A DNA stretch of 64,000 nt from Spirochaetota bacterium (lineage in GTDB: Bacteria > Spirochaetota > UBA4802 > UBA5550). The notes beneath the pieces are model-generated. The model was not told the origin of the DNA, made no database searches, and saw only the letters and a program-made list of their open reading frames with translations. Positions within the stretch are counted from its first letter, which is position 1. Each line of letters starts with the position of its first letter. Positions 44,066 to 53,473 of the stretch are shown piece after piece. The position numbers and the translations under genes were made by a program. The DNA is taken from positions 1 to 64,000 of the forward strand of contig JAFGBT010000015.1 of NCBI GenBank assembly GCA_016933025.1, written 5' to 3'.

Positions 44066-44845
44066 TTGTTACCGGCAACCGTTACCGTAAGCTCGCATTA
44101 TTATTCCGCATCGGGGTTGCGGCCGATAGAGGCGCAGGTCAGCGCGGAATACCACGTGAAGCTTCTTGTTAACGGCAAGCCCTTCATGGTCATCGTATGC
44201 TCCGGTTCCGATCTTGACCTGCTTGCGGCGGGCCACCTGGCCTCTGAAGGCATAATCGCGTCGAATAAAGAAATCGAGAGAATCGAGGTCGACGAGGCGG
44301 GTCTGTCGGTTAACTGTGTCATTGCCGCCGGCGTCGATATATCCGGCCGCTACCCGAAGATCCGCACGCTTGTTTCGGGGAGTCCCGGGAGCGGGGAGAG
44401 CTCCGGCCCCGATATGCCGCCGCGGCGCGATCTTCCGGCGGTGGATCCACGCGTGATACTCTCGTCGATGCAGGATTTTCTCGAGATCTCCACTGCGCAC
44501 AGAACGACCCACGGCGTCCACAGCGGCGCGCTGTACGGCCTTGACGGCAGGCGCGAGGCATTTTTCGACGAGATCGGCAGGCACAATGCCGTGGACAAGC
44601 TGATCGGTCTTGCGTTGATCCGAGGCATTGTGCTCGACCGCTCCATGCTTCTCAGCACAGGAAGGGTGTCAAGCGAGATCGTCAAGAAGACGGCCCGCGC
44701 GTCGATCCCGGTGCTCGTGACCAGGGCGGCGCCCACCGGATTGGCGATCGAGCTCGTTAAAAAGCTGAATATTGTTCTGATAACCGGCGTGCAGAAAGAC
44801 GGCTTTTACGTGGCAAACGGCGCCGAACAGATCCTTCTTGTCTAG
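44066..44845 (+). CDS. fdhD: FdhD-like formate dehydrogenase accessory protein lacking the CxxC pair
   Basis: A 259-residue protein matching FdhD (ELLVNGKPF-like EYHVKLLVNGKPFMV, TTHGVHSGALY, GRVSSEIVKKTARASIPVLVTRAAPTGLAIELVKK). FdhD carries sulfur from IscS to the molybdenum cofactor through a CxxC loop. Here that loop reads SGSPGSGE, with Ser106 and Ser109 at the two cysteine places (codons AGT and AGC, each one base from Cys). A TTG start with GGGAGG 9 bases upstream is assumed. The protein is convergent with FdhE, overlapping by 4 bp. Confidence 0.83.
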   Translation: MLPATVTVSSHYYSASGLRPIEAQVSAEYHVKLLVNGKPFMVIVCSGSDLDLLAAGHLASEGIIASNKEIERIEVDEAGLSVNCVIAAGVDISGRYPKIRTLVSGSPGSGESSGPDMPPRRDLPAVDPRVILSSMQDFLEISTAHRTTHGVHSGALYGLDGRREAFFDEIGRHNAVDKLIGLALIRGIVLDRSMLLSTGRVSSEIVKKTARASIPVLVTRAAPTGLAIELVKKLNIVLITGVQKDGFYVANGAEQILLV

Positions 44846-45684
44846 GGCCTGCGGAATCCCTTCTGTATGGCCGCGCTGTCCAGTCTCGCGGTGAGGATGT
44901 TTTCCACGGCGAGGTCCCACGCATCCGGATCTTCCTTCCTTTCGAGCTGAACGGTCTTGATATAGCCGCCGCACTTGTCGCAGACGTCAATCCGGTAACG
45001 CCGGTCTTTCTCTGAGGAAAGGTATTCGAGCCTTGACGCGTCTTCGGTTCCGCAGATCGTGCAGGCTATTCTTTTATAGGGCCATCGGTGTTCGCACAGG
45101 GCGCATTGCAGGAACCTCCCGCCGTCCTCTCCGCCGCCGAGGATTGACATGTCCGGGTAATAGCCGCAGAAGGGGCACAGCCGTTCCGATTCCGACGGAG
45201 CAGTGGTCTCCCCCGTTTTCTCACGGAGCGCGACCATGAAGGGCCTGAGGATGTTTGAGAGCATGAAGACGTATTCCTCGGTCCCGGTTTTGTAGCGGAG
45301 CGCGAGGGTGGATATGGTATCGTTGTCCATGGAAAAGAACGACTCCATGATCTCGCGCAGGGCGCCGACATCGTCCGCCATGGCGCCCGCCAGCTCGTCG
45401 AGCAGAAGCCCGGGGTGGTGCTTTGAGACCAGGGCAGCGAGCGGCCTCGCGCCGGCCGCCAGCGCCTCGATCGTCGCGTCGTTGAGGATGATGCCGGGGT
45501 TTCCGGTGAGCGGCAGGTGTTCCCGGCGTATCGCCGGCAGGCGCTCGAGCGCGGCGTACCGCGCGTGTTCTTCGCTCTGGTGCAGGTACAGGTCGCGGTA
45601 GAGTCCGGCGCTCCGTTCGTCAAGATACCCGTTTTTGATGACATCAGCAGAGCGGCTCTTGAAATAGGTGATGTGGTCTTGCAT
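44842..45684 (-). CDS. fdhE: FdhE-like formate dehydrogenase accessory protein
   Basis: A 280-residue protein. The C-terminal half carries four rubredoxin-type cysteine pairs (CPFCG, CALCEH, CTICG, CDKCGG) that bind iron in FdhE. The N-terminal helical part ends near residue 150. FdhE helps maturation of respiratory, Tat-exported formate dehydrogenases, and one is encoded just upstream. It is the last gene of the minus-strand group with mobA. Confidence 0.88.
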   Translation of the reverse strand: MQDHITYFKSRSADVIKNGYLDERSAGLYRDLYLHQSEEHARYAALERLPAIRREHLPLTGNPGIILNDATIEALAAGARPLAALVSKHHPGLLLDELAGAMADDVGALREIMESFFSMDNDTISTLALRYKTGTEEYVFMLSNILRPFMVALREKTGETTAPSESERLCPFCGYYPDMSILGGGEDGGRFLQCALCEHRWPYKRIACTICGTEDASRLEYLSSEKDRRYRIDVCDKCGGYIKTVQLERKEDPDAWDLAVENILTARLDSAAIQKGFRRP

Positions 45685-45705
45685 GGCGTGTTCCTGTCGA
45701 AAATA

Positions 45706-46329
45706 TTATTGTTCTTTCACGTCTTCCTGATAGTTGATATTTTTGAAAATGGCCTCAGGGTCGCCGTATTGTCTGATTTCTTCTTCCGTGATCCTGCGCA
45801 CGGTCACGGCATCGAAGAACCTGATGATCTGGCGCTGGCCGCTCCTGATATTTTTTTCTATCGGGTCGATGCATGTTTTTGTGTAGATGGCATGAAGCGG
45901 TTCGGCCCATCCATCAATACAGGGGACCGTCACGTCAAAGCCACGAGACGCTTCGGCCATGAATCCGATCAGGCCTGGGCTAAGACCCGGCATGTCGCAT
46001 GCTGTCACGAAAACACGGCCGGTGTCCGCGCGGAGGAGGGCGGTGTACAATCCTCCGATTGCTCCCATGCCGGGGATCTCGTCCTTGTGACAGGGGAGGC
46101 CGAGGAACGCATATTTCCCGGTGTCATCGGCAACGATCGTGATTTTCCCTATAGCGGGCCGGACGGCGTCTATCACATGCTGAATCAGCGGCCTCCCGCG
46201 GTACTCGAACAGGGCCTTGTCCCTGCCGAAACGCTGGCTCTGCCCGCCGGCAATGATGAATGCCGATATATCCCGCTGTTCCATTTCGTCATTTCGGGCG
46301 CGTTCGGCCGTGGTGGTTTCTTTCGTCAT
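45706..46329 (-). CDS. mobA: Molybdenum cofactor guanylyltransferase MobA
   Basis: A 207-residue protein with FIIAGGQSQRFGRDKALFEYRG (nucleotide-binding loop with Lys), FVTACDMPGLSP (metal Asp) and CIDGWAEPLHAIY. MobA adds GMP to molybdopterin to make the bis-MGD cofactor required by the formate dehydrogenase upstream. It follows that gene pair but is separated by a strong terminator, so it may have its own promoter or depend on read-through. The start might be an internal Met at residue 16. Confidence 0.9.
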   Translation of the reverse strand: MTKETTTAERARNDEMEQRDISAFIIAGGQSQRFGRDKALFEYRGRPLIQHVIDAVRPAIGKITIVADDTGKYAFLGLPCHKDEIPGMGAIGGLYTALLRADTGRVFVTACDMPGLSPGLIGFMAEASRGFDVTVPCIDGWAEPLHAIYTKTCIDPIEKNIRSGQRQIIRFFDAVTVRRITEEEIRQYGDPEAIFKNINYQEDVKEQ

Positions 46330-46345
46330 TCTGTTTTCCGATAAA

Positions 46346-46382
46346 AAAGCCCCGCGGTGAATGTTTCCCGCCGCGGGGCTTT
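46346..46382 (-). terminator. Rho-independent terminator after fdhB
   Basis: A 12-bp perfect stem (AAAGCCCCGCGG with CCGCGGGGCTTT) around a 13-base loop. On the minus strand it is followed by a T-run, and on the plus strand also by TTT, so it may work in both directions. It lies between fdhB and mobA. Confidence 0.85.
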
Positions 46383-46402
46383 TGTGTCAAATGAATTTTG
46401 GA

Positions 46403-47206
46403 TCAGCCGACCATGCTGCGCGAGATCCTGTAGGCGACCCTCTTGAGAGAGGGGAGCCCGAAGCTGAAGAGCGAAATGAGATGATAGGTGTTCCGTATCG
46501 CCTCGGCCTTGTGCATGTCGATCGGCTCTGGATTGAGGGGCAGGCCGTATTTTTCCGGGCTGTCCTTGAGCACCGTGATTACCCTTAGGCCGCCGTACTG
46601 CTCGAGGCCGTAGATGCTCGCCCGCGGGTATTCGGCCGCTATTTCCTTCAGCCTCGCCCTGGCGCGCTTCACCAGTGCGGTGCGGTCGCCATAGGTAAGG
46701 GCGCCGGTGGGGCAGTGCTGCGCGCAGAGCGGCACGTCCCTCTTGTTCTGCATGCAGGCGTGGCACTTGTAGGATTTATCCTTCTGGATGCTTCCCTCTG
46801 CGCCGTACTTCGGCATAGTCTCGTCGAGGACGTGCGGTACCTTGTAAACGCATTCATTCACGCATGCGCCGCAGCCGATGCATTTCGACTGGTCGATGAC
46901 CGTCCATCCTTCCACCTTCGAGATCGCCTCCTGCGGGCACACCTTAATGCAGTTGGCATCCTCGCAGTGATAGCACTTCTTGTGCATGATCGTCCAGAGC
47001 GGCTTGCCCGGATGGGAGCGGTCTATCGGGAAGAACTTCACGTGGTTGAACGTGATGGCCGACAGCTCGGCCGGGTTGGTGTATTCCGGCCCGGCGAAGA
47101 AGGTTGTCTTCTCGGCGGGGAGGTTGTTCCACTGCTTGCACGAAACCTGACACGCCCTGCATCCCGAGCACTTGGTTGTATCGACTAAAAATGCTTTTCC
47201 ACTCAT
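46403..47206 (-). CDS. fdhB: Formate dehydrogenase iron-sulfur subunit
   Basis: A 267-residue protein with four 4Fe-4S motifs: CSGCRACQVSCKQW, CYHCEDANCIKVCP, CIGCGACVNECVYKVP and CHACMQNKRDVPLCAQHCP, as in FdnH/FdoH and other DMSO-reductase-family beta subunits. It carries electrons from the molybdenum subunit. No membrane anchor (gamma) gene is next to it, though the C-terminal FSFGLPSLKRVAYRI could bind the membrane. It starts one base after the alpha stop. Confidence 0.92.
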   Translation of the reverse strand: MSGKAFLVDTTKCSGCRACQVSCKQWNNLPAEKTTFFAGPEYTNPAELSAITFNHVKFFPIDRSHPGKPLWTIMHKKCYHCEDANCIKVCPQEAISKVEGWTVIDQSKCIGCGACVNECVYKVPHVLDETMPKYGAEGSIQKDKSYKCHACMQNKRDVPLCAQHCPTGALTYGDRTALVKRARARLKEIAAEYPRASIYGLEQYGGLRVITVLKDSPEKYGLPLNPEPIDMHKAEAIRNTYHLISLFSFGLPSLKRVAYRISRSMVG

Positions 47207-47207
47207 G

Positions 47208-50192
47208 TTACGCCTCCTTCCGTATGTCCGCCAGGAACGCCTTGAATTCCGGGATCATGGTGTTGGCGTCTCCTATGGACGGGGTAAGCTGATTGCAGGC
47301 GTCGCCGGTGGCGGCGCAGCCGGGACCGAAGTGCCATATCATTCCGATCATTTCCATCGGCCTTCCATTGACCACGAGCGGCTGCACCCGTTCGGTTACC
47401 AGCGCGTAGGCCTTTATCGTGCCGCGCGCGTTGTAGATCGCGACCCTGTCGCCGTTCTTAATGCCCTTCGCCGCTGCGAGAGTCGGGCTTATTTCGCAGA
47501 ACATGTCGGGGACCAGCTCGTTGAGCCACGGCAGGTTCCGCGTCATGGCGCCCGCCTGCCAGTGCTCGACCACCCGGTAGGAGGTGGCGATGTAAGGATA
47601 CTGGCCGGCATTGCCGAACTGTCCGCGCACTTCGTCTATGATCATCGATGCCGGGTTCACCTTCTGGCTGTTGAACAGGTTTGCCACCGGGCTTTCCATC
47701 GGCTCGTAGTGCTCTGTCAATGGTCCGTCCGTCAAAATCTTGCCGGGAGCGAAGAGGCGTCCGACACCCTCGTTGTTCATGATGAACGGGTTCTTCGCCT
47801 CGGGCCCGGCCGTGGGGCCGCCGTCGATGACGTCGCCCTTCCATTTGCTGCCGGTCCACTTGACCACCCAGCGGCTTGAATCCCAGGGCTCTCCCTTACG
47901 GTTGACCGCGGCGCGGTTGTAGATAATCCGGCGGTTCAGCGGCCAGCACCACGACCATTCAGGGTACATGCCTATCTTGTTCGACGCGTCGCTCGTACCG
48001 CGCCGGGCCATCATATTTTTGCCCGGATACGAGCCGCTGTAGAGCCAGTTCCCGCAGGCAGTGGAGCCGTCGTCTTTCAGGTCAACGAAGTTTTTGACCT
48101 GTTTCTTGTCGGGCCAGGTGTAACCGTTGACCTCTTTCGCGACCAGGTGCGGGGAGGCCTCGTGCTCGCCTTCGGGAATGTAGTTCCAGTTTGCTTTCAA
48201 TATCGGATCCGGGAACTTCCCGCCCTCTTTCTTGTAGAGCTCGCGCAGTTCACGGAAGATCAGGTCGAGGATGTCGAGGTCACTCTTCCCTCTTGTTTTT
48301 TCCGGGCCGGGGGGATCCACCGCCTTGTAGCGCCATTGCGCCCAGCGGCCGGAATTGGACACGCTTCCTTCCTTCTCGACCGATGAGGCCGCCGGCAGGA
48401 GAAAGACCTCGGTCTTGATCGCCGCCGGGTTCGCGCCCGGGCGCTTCCAGAAGATCGAGGAATCGGTCTCCCAGATGTCCGCGGCCACCAGCCAGTCGAG
48501 CTTTTCCATCGCCAGCGCGTTCCTGTTCGCGTTCGGTCCGCCGACGATCGGGTTGGTGCCCATGAAGAAGGCGCCCTTCATCACGCCTTTCAGCATGTCC
48601 TCGAACAGTACGATGAACGGCACGCCCTTGCTTTTCTTCGGAAGCCAGTCGTAGCAGAAATTGTTTTCCTTTGTGGCGGCGTCACCATACCAGGCCTTGA
48701 GCAGGCTCACCGTGTACTTGGAACGATGCGACCACCAGTTGATGCTCATCGGATCCTCGGTCTTGGGGGCCGAGTTGTTGTACGCCTCCAGCGTTGGATG
48801 GGCTTTTACGTCAGGCGCCGGCAGATAGCCGGGGAGAATATGGAACAGCAGCGCGTGGTCTGTCGAGCCCTGCACGTTCGATTCGCCCCGCAGCGCGTTG
48901 ATGCCGCCGCCGGCCACTCCCATGTTGCCCATAAGGAGCTGGAGAATGGCAAGGGCCCGTACGTTCTGGGTCCCGACCGTATGCTGGGTGATCCCCATGG
49001 CATACATGATGGTCGCTACCCTGTTTGGTTTGTGGGTGGAGGTGAAGGTTTCGGCAACCTTGAGGAATGTCTCTTTCGGACAGCCGGTGACCCGTTCCAC
49101 CATCTCGGGCGTGTACCGGCTGTAATGCTTTTTCATCAGCTGGTATACGCATCGCGGGTCCTTCAGCGTTTTGTCGCGCTTCGGTATGTTCTTGGTATCC
49201 ATCTGGTAGGTCCAGGTCTTCCGGTCGCCGTAGGAACGCTTCCCGGGCTCGTACCCGGAAAAGAGGCCGTCGTTGAACGTGAAGGCGGGATTTACCAGGT
49301 ACGACGCGTTCGTGTATTCAGTGACGTAATCCTTCTGGATCAGGTTCTTCCCGAGGGCGTAGTTGATGATGCCGCCCAGGAAGGCCAGGTCGGTGCCGGG
49401 CCTCAGCGGCGCGTACAGACTGGCCATTGAGGCCGATCTGGTGAAGCGGGGATCCACGACGATGAGCTTCGCGTCCCGCTCTTGCATCGCCTTTAAAATC
49501 CACCTGAAGGAGGCGGGATGGTTTTCAGCGGCATTGCTGCCGATGATCATTATTACGTCAGCGTTCTTGATGTCTATCCAGTGGTTCGTCATCGCACCCC
49601 TGCCGAAGGAGGCCGCCAGACCGGCGACCGTGGCGGAGTGTCAAATACGCGCCTGGTGTTCCAGGTAGGTGATGCCGAGCGTGCGCGCGAATTTTGACAG
49701 CACATAGCATTCTTCATTATCAAGAGCGGCACCCCCCAGGCTGGCGATGCCAGTCGTCCGGTTCACTGCGACGGCGCCCTCTTTCTCCTGGAAGGTCGCG
49801 TCACGGGCGTCCTTGACGCGGCGCGCTATCTTCTTGATGGCCTCGTCCCACGATATTTCCTCCCATTGGGTTCCGTAGGGCTTGCGGTACTGCACCTTCT
49901 TGAGACGCCGTTCATTCACGGCGACCTGGAAGAGCGCACTTCCCTTTGCGCAGAGCGCGCCGTGGTTGATTGGGTGATCGGGATCGCCCTCGGTATTGAT
50001 GACCTTGCCGTCCCTGGCGGAGACGATCAGGCCGCAGCCGACGCCGCAGTAGGGGCAGATGGTCGTTGATTCCTTCGTGCCGCTAAGCTTGTCGGCCGAC
50101 TTACAGCCGGTCAGGAATGTCGTGCCGCCGATGAATGCGCCGGCAGCTGTCATTCCCGTGAGCTTTAAAAAATCTCTACGGGTAACAGGCAT
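47208..50192 (-). CDS. fdhA: Formate dehydrogenase alpha subunit, selenoprotein with Tat signal
   Basis: 994 residues if UGA at 49641-49643 is read as selenocysteine (Sec184). The N terminus has a Tat signal (RRDFLK). A 4Fe-4S cluster follows (CPYCGVGC, ALCAKGSALF), then HQARI-Sec-HSATVAGL, matching the FdhF/FdnG active site. The Arg of NALRGESNVQG (FdhF Arg333) is kept. A SECIS-like hairpin follows the UGA (49611-49629). The protein is exported, so formate would be oxidised outside the cytoplasm. Stop and continuation are in one frame, so this is recoding, not frameshift. Confidence 0.93.
49611..49629 (-). promoter_or_regulatory. SECIS-like hairpin for UGA recoding
   Basis: On the minus strand GGTCGCC, loop GGTCT, GGCGGCC, with one G-U pair, begins 11 bases after the UGA. 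The GGTCT apical loop is the same as that of the E. coli fdhF SECIS element, and spacing fits SelB binding. Confidence 0.8.
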
Positions 50193-50591
50193 TTGAGACC
50201 TCCTCGGTTTTTTTCACTAACAGGTGTTATATCTCATTTGCTTAAGCCGAGTGAGTGGGCTGTAGCAGGAGAATTGATATTAGTTTTTGTAAATACTTAT
50301 ACAATGCAACAAATTTTTTCGCAATTTCATGCCGTCCGTGACGAAAAAAATAATTTTTTTGTGATGGAAAATAAAATCGTAAATAATTACAAATAGCGAC
50401 AAATAATTACATGTATAATACAATGTCTTCTTTCGAAAAAATATTCAATACTGATATGCATCATTTTAATATTTGATATATGGAACTTGACAACAGACGA
50501 AATTGCAGGAGTATTTGGAAGACGAAGAACGAAATGTGAATGCCGATGGGGCACGGGTATCACGCGCATTACGCGGCAGGAGGTTGAGCGG
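50193..50591. promoter_or_regulatory. AT-rich divergent regulatory region of fdhA
   Basis: About 400 bp between fdhA (GGAGGTCTC ribosome site just inside) and the thioredoxin-like gene. A 10-base sequence AAATAATTAC occurs at 50381-50390 and 50401-50410 around AAATAGCGAC. The regular 10-base spacing, one helical turn, suggests a regulator binding array. I see no clear promoter hexamers. Confidence 0.4.
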
Positions 50592-51089
50592 ATGAGCAGG
50601 CTATGCGCAACGGTGATTTTTTTTGCAGGCATCGTTTGTTTTCAGAACTACACACCGGAGGCCGCCGAAACGGGACGGATCACGCTCCATTTTTTCACGA
50701 GCGGAGTCTGCCCTGCCTGCGTCCGTGCGGAACGGGAGCTTCCCGCGATGCTGAAGAAGTACCCGAGGATATCCCTCGCGAAATACGAGGTGCGCGACAG
50801 CATGAATCGAGTCACTCCGGCGCACCGGCGCAATGTCTCGGCCCTTGTCTCGATGCTCAGTGCTATAAGCGGACGGCTGGGCGGCAGGCCCTTCATATAC
50901 GAAGGCCGGACCGCGCATGCCTTTGCTGCCGTAAACGGCGTGCCATACTATATCAAAAAAATCTCGGATACACTCTCCGTGAAAAAGGAGGTCCCCATCC
51001 CCGTCTTTATCATGGGAGACCGGGCATACCTCGGCTACCGGCCTGAAGATATACGACGCGCGCTGGTCCTGTTCAACGGCGGGAAATAG
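50592..51089 (+). CDS. Exported thioredoxin-like protein
   Basis: A 165-residue protein. A short signal (residues 1-25) is followed by a thioredoxin fold with active site GVCPAC (residues about 39-44) in the usual position after a beta strand (ITLHFFTSG). The C-terminal half has IPVFIMGDRAYLGY, a cis-Pro-like turn found in thioredoxins. The start has AGGAGG 8 bases upstream. It could form or reduce disulfides outside the cytoplasm, or serve cofactor maturation of the divergent FDH; that link is only by position. Confidence 0.7.
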   Translation: MSRLCATVIFFAGIVCFQNYTPEAAETGRITLHFFTSGVCPACVRAERELPAMLKKYPRISLAKYEVRDSMNRVTPAHRRNVSALVSMLSAISGRLGGRPFIYEGRTAHAFAAVNGVPYYIKKISDTLSVKKEVPIPVFIMGDRAYLGYRPEDIRRALVLFNGGK

Positions 51090-51104
51090 ATGCTGCTCCG
51101 GACA

Positions 51105-51136
51105 ATAAAAAAGCCGCCCCGGCTTCCGGGACGGCC
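51105..51136 (-). terminator. Terminator of the lipase gene
   Basis: On the minus strand GCCGTCCCGG, AAG, CCGGGGCGGC with one mismatch, followed by TTTTTTATTG. It lies about 30 bases after the lipase stop. Confidence 0.75.
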
Positions 51137-51166
51137 TCAAAAATCTCCCTATGCACGTCTTGTTGA

Positions 51167-52108
51167 TTAATATCCTTTTTTCTTAAGTTCTTTCACGACA
51201 TTGACATAGAAGGTTTCGGCGTCCCACCCGGGGGTGACCCCGAAGAAGTGGTTGATCTCATTGAAATGATTGACGCCGCCGTGGGTCCCGATGAGCTCGC
51301 CCCTGAAAACGCCCCATTTCGCGCTTTCAACCGATACCAGGCAGTCATTCGCGCCCGCGCCCATCGCCAGCATGATGGCGTTGAGCGGCCCGACGATCAG
51401 GGACTGAGCATAGAACGGGTCGATGGCGACGATCCGGCCGGCCCATGACTGGTAGTATACGCCCGACATGTTGGGGCACATCGGGTTGAAGGTGTTGATC
51501 ACGTAGTCGGGTGTCAGCTGATACAGGAGCTTCATGCAGTTCTGGTCTTCTTCATTATAATAAAAGACGTCTGCAAAGGCGTTCACCGCCGCGCCGATCA
51601 TGTCGCCAAACACGGGCCCCAGAACCGGTATCCCGGTGTACAGAGCCCATAGAAGCTCGGCAACTTCTGATCCTTTGTGCGTGCCGCTGATGCTGGTGAG
51701 CGACCGGACGCAGTCCTTCGCAGGGCCTTTTCCTGGAATGCTCAGGTTGGAAATAAGGTACCTGCTGTCCAGCGGGCCCTGTGAGTGGGCAATGATGTTT
51801 ACCTTGGTCCAGGTGGGATGAAGCGCAAAGAGCTGGCCAAGCTCGTTGGCGATCTCCTGCGCCCGCTCCGGGCTGCCGTTGAAGGTGTCCTGTTGGGTTA
51901 CATACACGGTCGCGCCTTCTTCCTCGAGGGCGTCCGGAATTCCCCACCAGTAGTTTATCCCGAGCATGTTCTCATCCTTGAAAAAAGCGCCATGCACGAG
52001 AATAATCGGATACTTGGTCTTGCAGGGAGCGGAAAAGCCTCCCGCATAAACCTTAACGGTCCCGGCCAGAACGGCCAGACCGATGAATAGTGCGATGATC
52101 TTTTTCAT
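51167..52108 (-). CDS. Secreted triacylglycerol lipase-like alpha/beta hydrolase
   Basis: About 313 residues with a Sec signal (MKKIIALFIGLAVLAGTVKVYA). Oxyanion motif YPIILVHGAFF, nucleophile in IIAHSQGPLDSRYL, Asp in NDCLVSVESAKWG and His in VNHFNEINHFF follow the order of Pseudomonas-type family I lipases, including INYWWGIPDALEEEGATVYVT. It would act on triacylglycerols or similar esters outside the cell. Start chosen for GGAGGA. A regulator site lies at 52154-52192 upstream, and a dedicated foldase gene is not seen. Confidence 0.87.
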   Translation of the reverse strand: MKKIIALFIGLAVLAGTVKVYAGGFSAPCKTKYPIILVHGAFFKDENMLGINYWWGIPDALEEEGATVYVTQQDTFNGSPERAQEIANELGQLFALHPTWTKVNIIAHSQGPLDSRYLISNLSIPGKGPAKDCVRSLTSISGTHKGSEVAELLWALYTGIPVLGPVFGDMIGAAVNAFADVFYYNEEDQNCMKLLYQLTPDYVINTFNPMCPNMSGVYYQSWAGRIVAIDPFYAQSLIVGPLNAIMLAMGAGANDCLVSVESAKWGVFRGELIGTHGGVNHFNEINHFFGVTPGWDAETFYVNVVKELKKKGY

Positions 52109-52153
52109 AAATCCTCCAAAATAATAATTAATTAATTTATGACTTCGAGAATC

Positions 52154-52192
52154 TATACCGTCCGGAAGGTTTAAAACCAACCGGACGGTATA
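52154..52192. promoter_or_regulatory. TetR-type operator-like inverted repeat before the lipase
   Basis: TATACCGTCCGG and CCGGACGGTATA are exact 12-bp arms around 15 bases. The right arm contains ACCGGACGGT and the left ACCGTCCGGA, each close to the ACCG-NN-CGGT pattern of many TetR-family operators. It is 46 bases upstream of the lipase start. Confidence 0.55.
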
Positions 52193-52628
52193 TGAAATAT
52201 AGCAAATAAATTATTTATTTGTCTCGCCAATCAACGGTACGTCCAAAAATGTCTATATTGAGTTTTTTGTTTAATTTATGCCAAAATTGGATTCATCCAT
52301 ATTTGGCATTTAGAGTGTATGCCGATTTTTTTCATGAGTGTGATAAAATGAAGATTACTGCCAATTTCGGATTAATCTGGAATTGGCAAGTGGAGCGTGA
52401 CAACCGGTTCTTGGCAATCGTATGCTCAATCATTTTATAAAAAACTTGAACCTGTCATGACGATATGATATATCATGGGAAATCGTCGTTTATAGCCACC
52501 GGATTTGCTATCGCATGTCGGGAAAAATAACGGGTTTCAAGGATGGTATCACTGCGGCGTATGTGTTATATTGAAGTAGTGATAGCCGGAAGAGGCCGCA
52601 TGGTCGATTTTCGCCAGGGAGGTTCTCT
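52193..52628. other. AT-rich intergenic region, no gene supported
   Basis: No frame with a ribosome site or recognisable protein character. No strong hairpin seen. Confidence 0.45.
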
Positions 52629-52907
52629 ATGCAAAAGCGATATGAATCAGGAACATTCTGTAAAAGCATACAGTGTGAGCGCCACGCTCCGCTGGAAGGT
52701 CTGAAGGGTGAAGCGTATCTGCAAAAGAAGGCGGTGCATTGTAAAGATTGCTATGCCTGGAAGTTCCTGAACTGGATGAAGGATAATGGATGGCGTATCG
52801 TGCTCACCGTGCCGGAAATTTCATCCAAGGAGCTGGCCGCCCGTATCAAGGGAATCGATATCGTGAGGGTCGAGGACCTTACCGAGGACGAGATCCTCAC
52901 CCTGTAG
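52629..52907 (+). CDS. Small cysteine-containing protein of unknown function
   Basis: A 92-residue protein, not recognised. Two cysteine pairs, FCKSIQC near residue 11 and HCKDC near residue 39, could bind zinc. The second half is a small alpha/beta segment (GWRIVLTVPEISSKELAARI, VRVEDLTEDEIL). GGAGG precedes the ATG at good spacing. It is convergent with a GNAT gene. Confidence 0.65.
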   Translation: MQKRYESGTFCKSIQCERHAPLEGLKGEAYLQKKAVHCKDCYAWKFLNWMKDNGWRIVLTVPEISSKELAARIKGIDIVRVEDLTEDEILTL

Positions 52908-52923
52908 GGTTTTTTGCGGAGGG

Positions 52924-53421
52924 TCAAACTGTGGATCGGTAGTGTTCGTCCGCCAGCACAACCGATGTCTCGACCTGTCTCGCGGGAATCTTCCAGTATT
53001 TTTTCAGCAGTCTGTCTTTTTCTTCGGCCGATACCAGCCCGAACCCGTGTTTTTCGTAGAAGCGTACCGCCCAGTCGGCGTCCGCCCATGTGCCGACCAG
53101 CAGGGGCCTTTCCGCCCGGCGCGTCAGCTCTGCGAGAAGAAGACCTCCGATTCCCTTCCGACGCTCGGCGGTCGCCACATAGGCGTGGCGGATGAGGGCG
53201 ACGTCGCCCCTGTCCTGGATCCCCATGACGCCGATGAGGCGCCCGCCCGATTCGTATCCCCAGAATTCGACCCCGTCATGGATTTCGTCAAGGAGCTCTT
53301 TCCTCGGCATATAGGGTTCACGCCACCGGTCGGAAGGTATCACGTCCCGGTAGGCCCGGGCCGCGTCGTTGATGACGGCATACATCGCCTCAAAGTCTTT
53401 GTCTTCACACTTGCGTATCAT
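52924..53421 (-). CDS. GNAT-family N-acetyltransferase
   Basis: A 165-residue protein beginning MIRKCEDKDFEAMYAVINDA, a GNAT opening. The acetyl-CoA-binding motif is AYVATAERRKGIGGLLLAELTRRA, and the end is VRFYEKHGFGLVSAEEKDRLLKKYW. The substrate is unknown. The start has no clear ribosome site and follows an AT-rich stretch, so a few residues of uncertainty remain. Confidence 0.85.
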   Translation of the reverse strand: MIRKCEDKDFEAMYAVINDAARAYRDVIPSDRWREPYMPRKELLDEIHDGVEFWGYESGGRLIGVMGIQDRGDVALIRHAYVATAERRKGIGGLLLAELTRRAERPLLVGTWADADWAVRFYEKHGFGLVSAEEKDRLLKKYWKIPARQVETSVVLADEHYRSTV

Positions 53422-53473
53422 ACATTTATTAATATTTTATTGTTGCGTCTGTTACATATTCTTTGCACATGAG

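Noticed and set aside
49641..49643. Apparent stop codon or frameshift in formate dehydrogenase
   Set aside because: The frame is unchanged on both sides, the codon is UGA at the known Sec position before His, and a SECIS-like hairpin follows.
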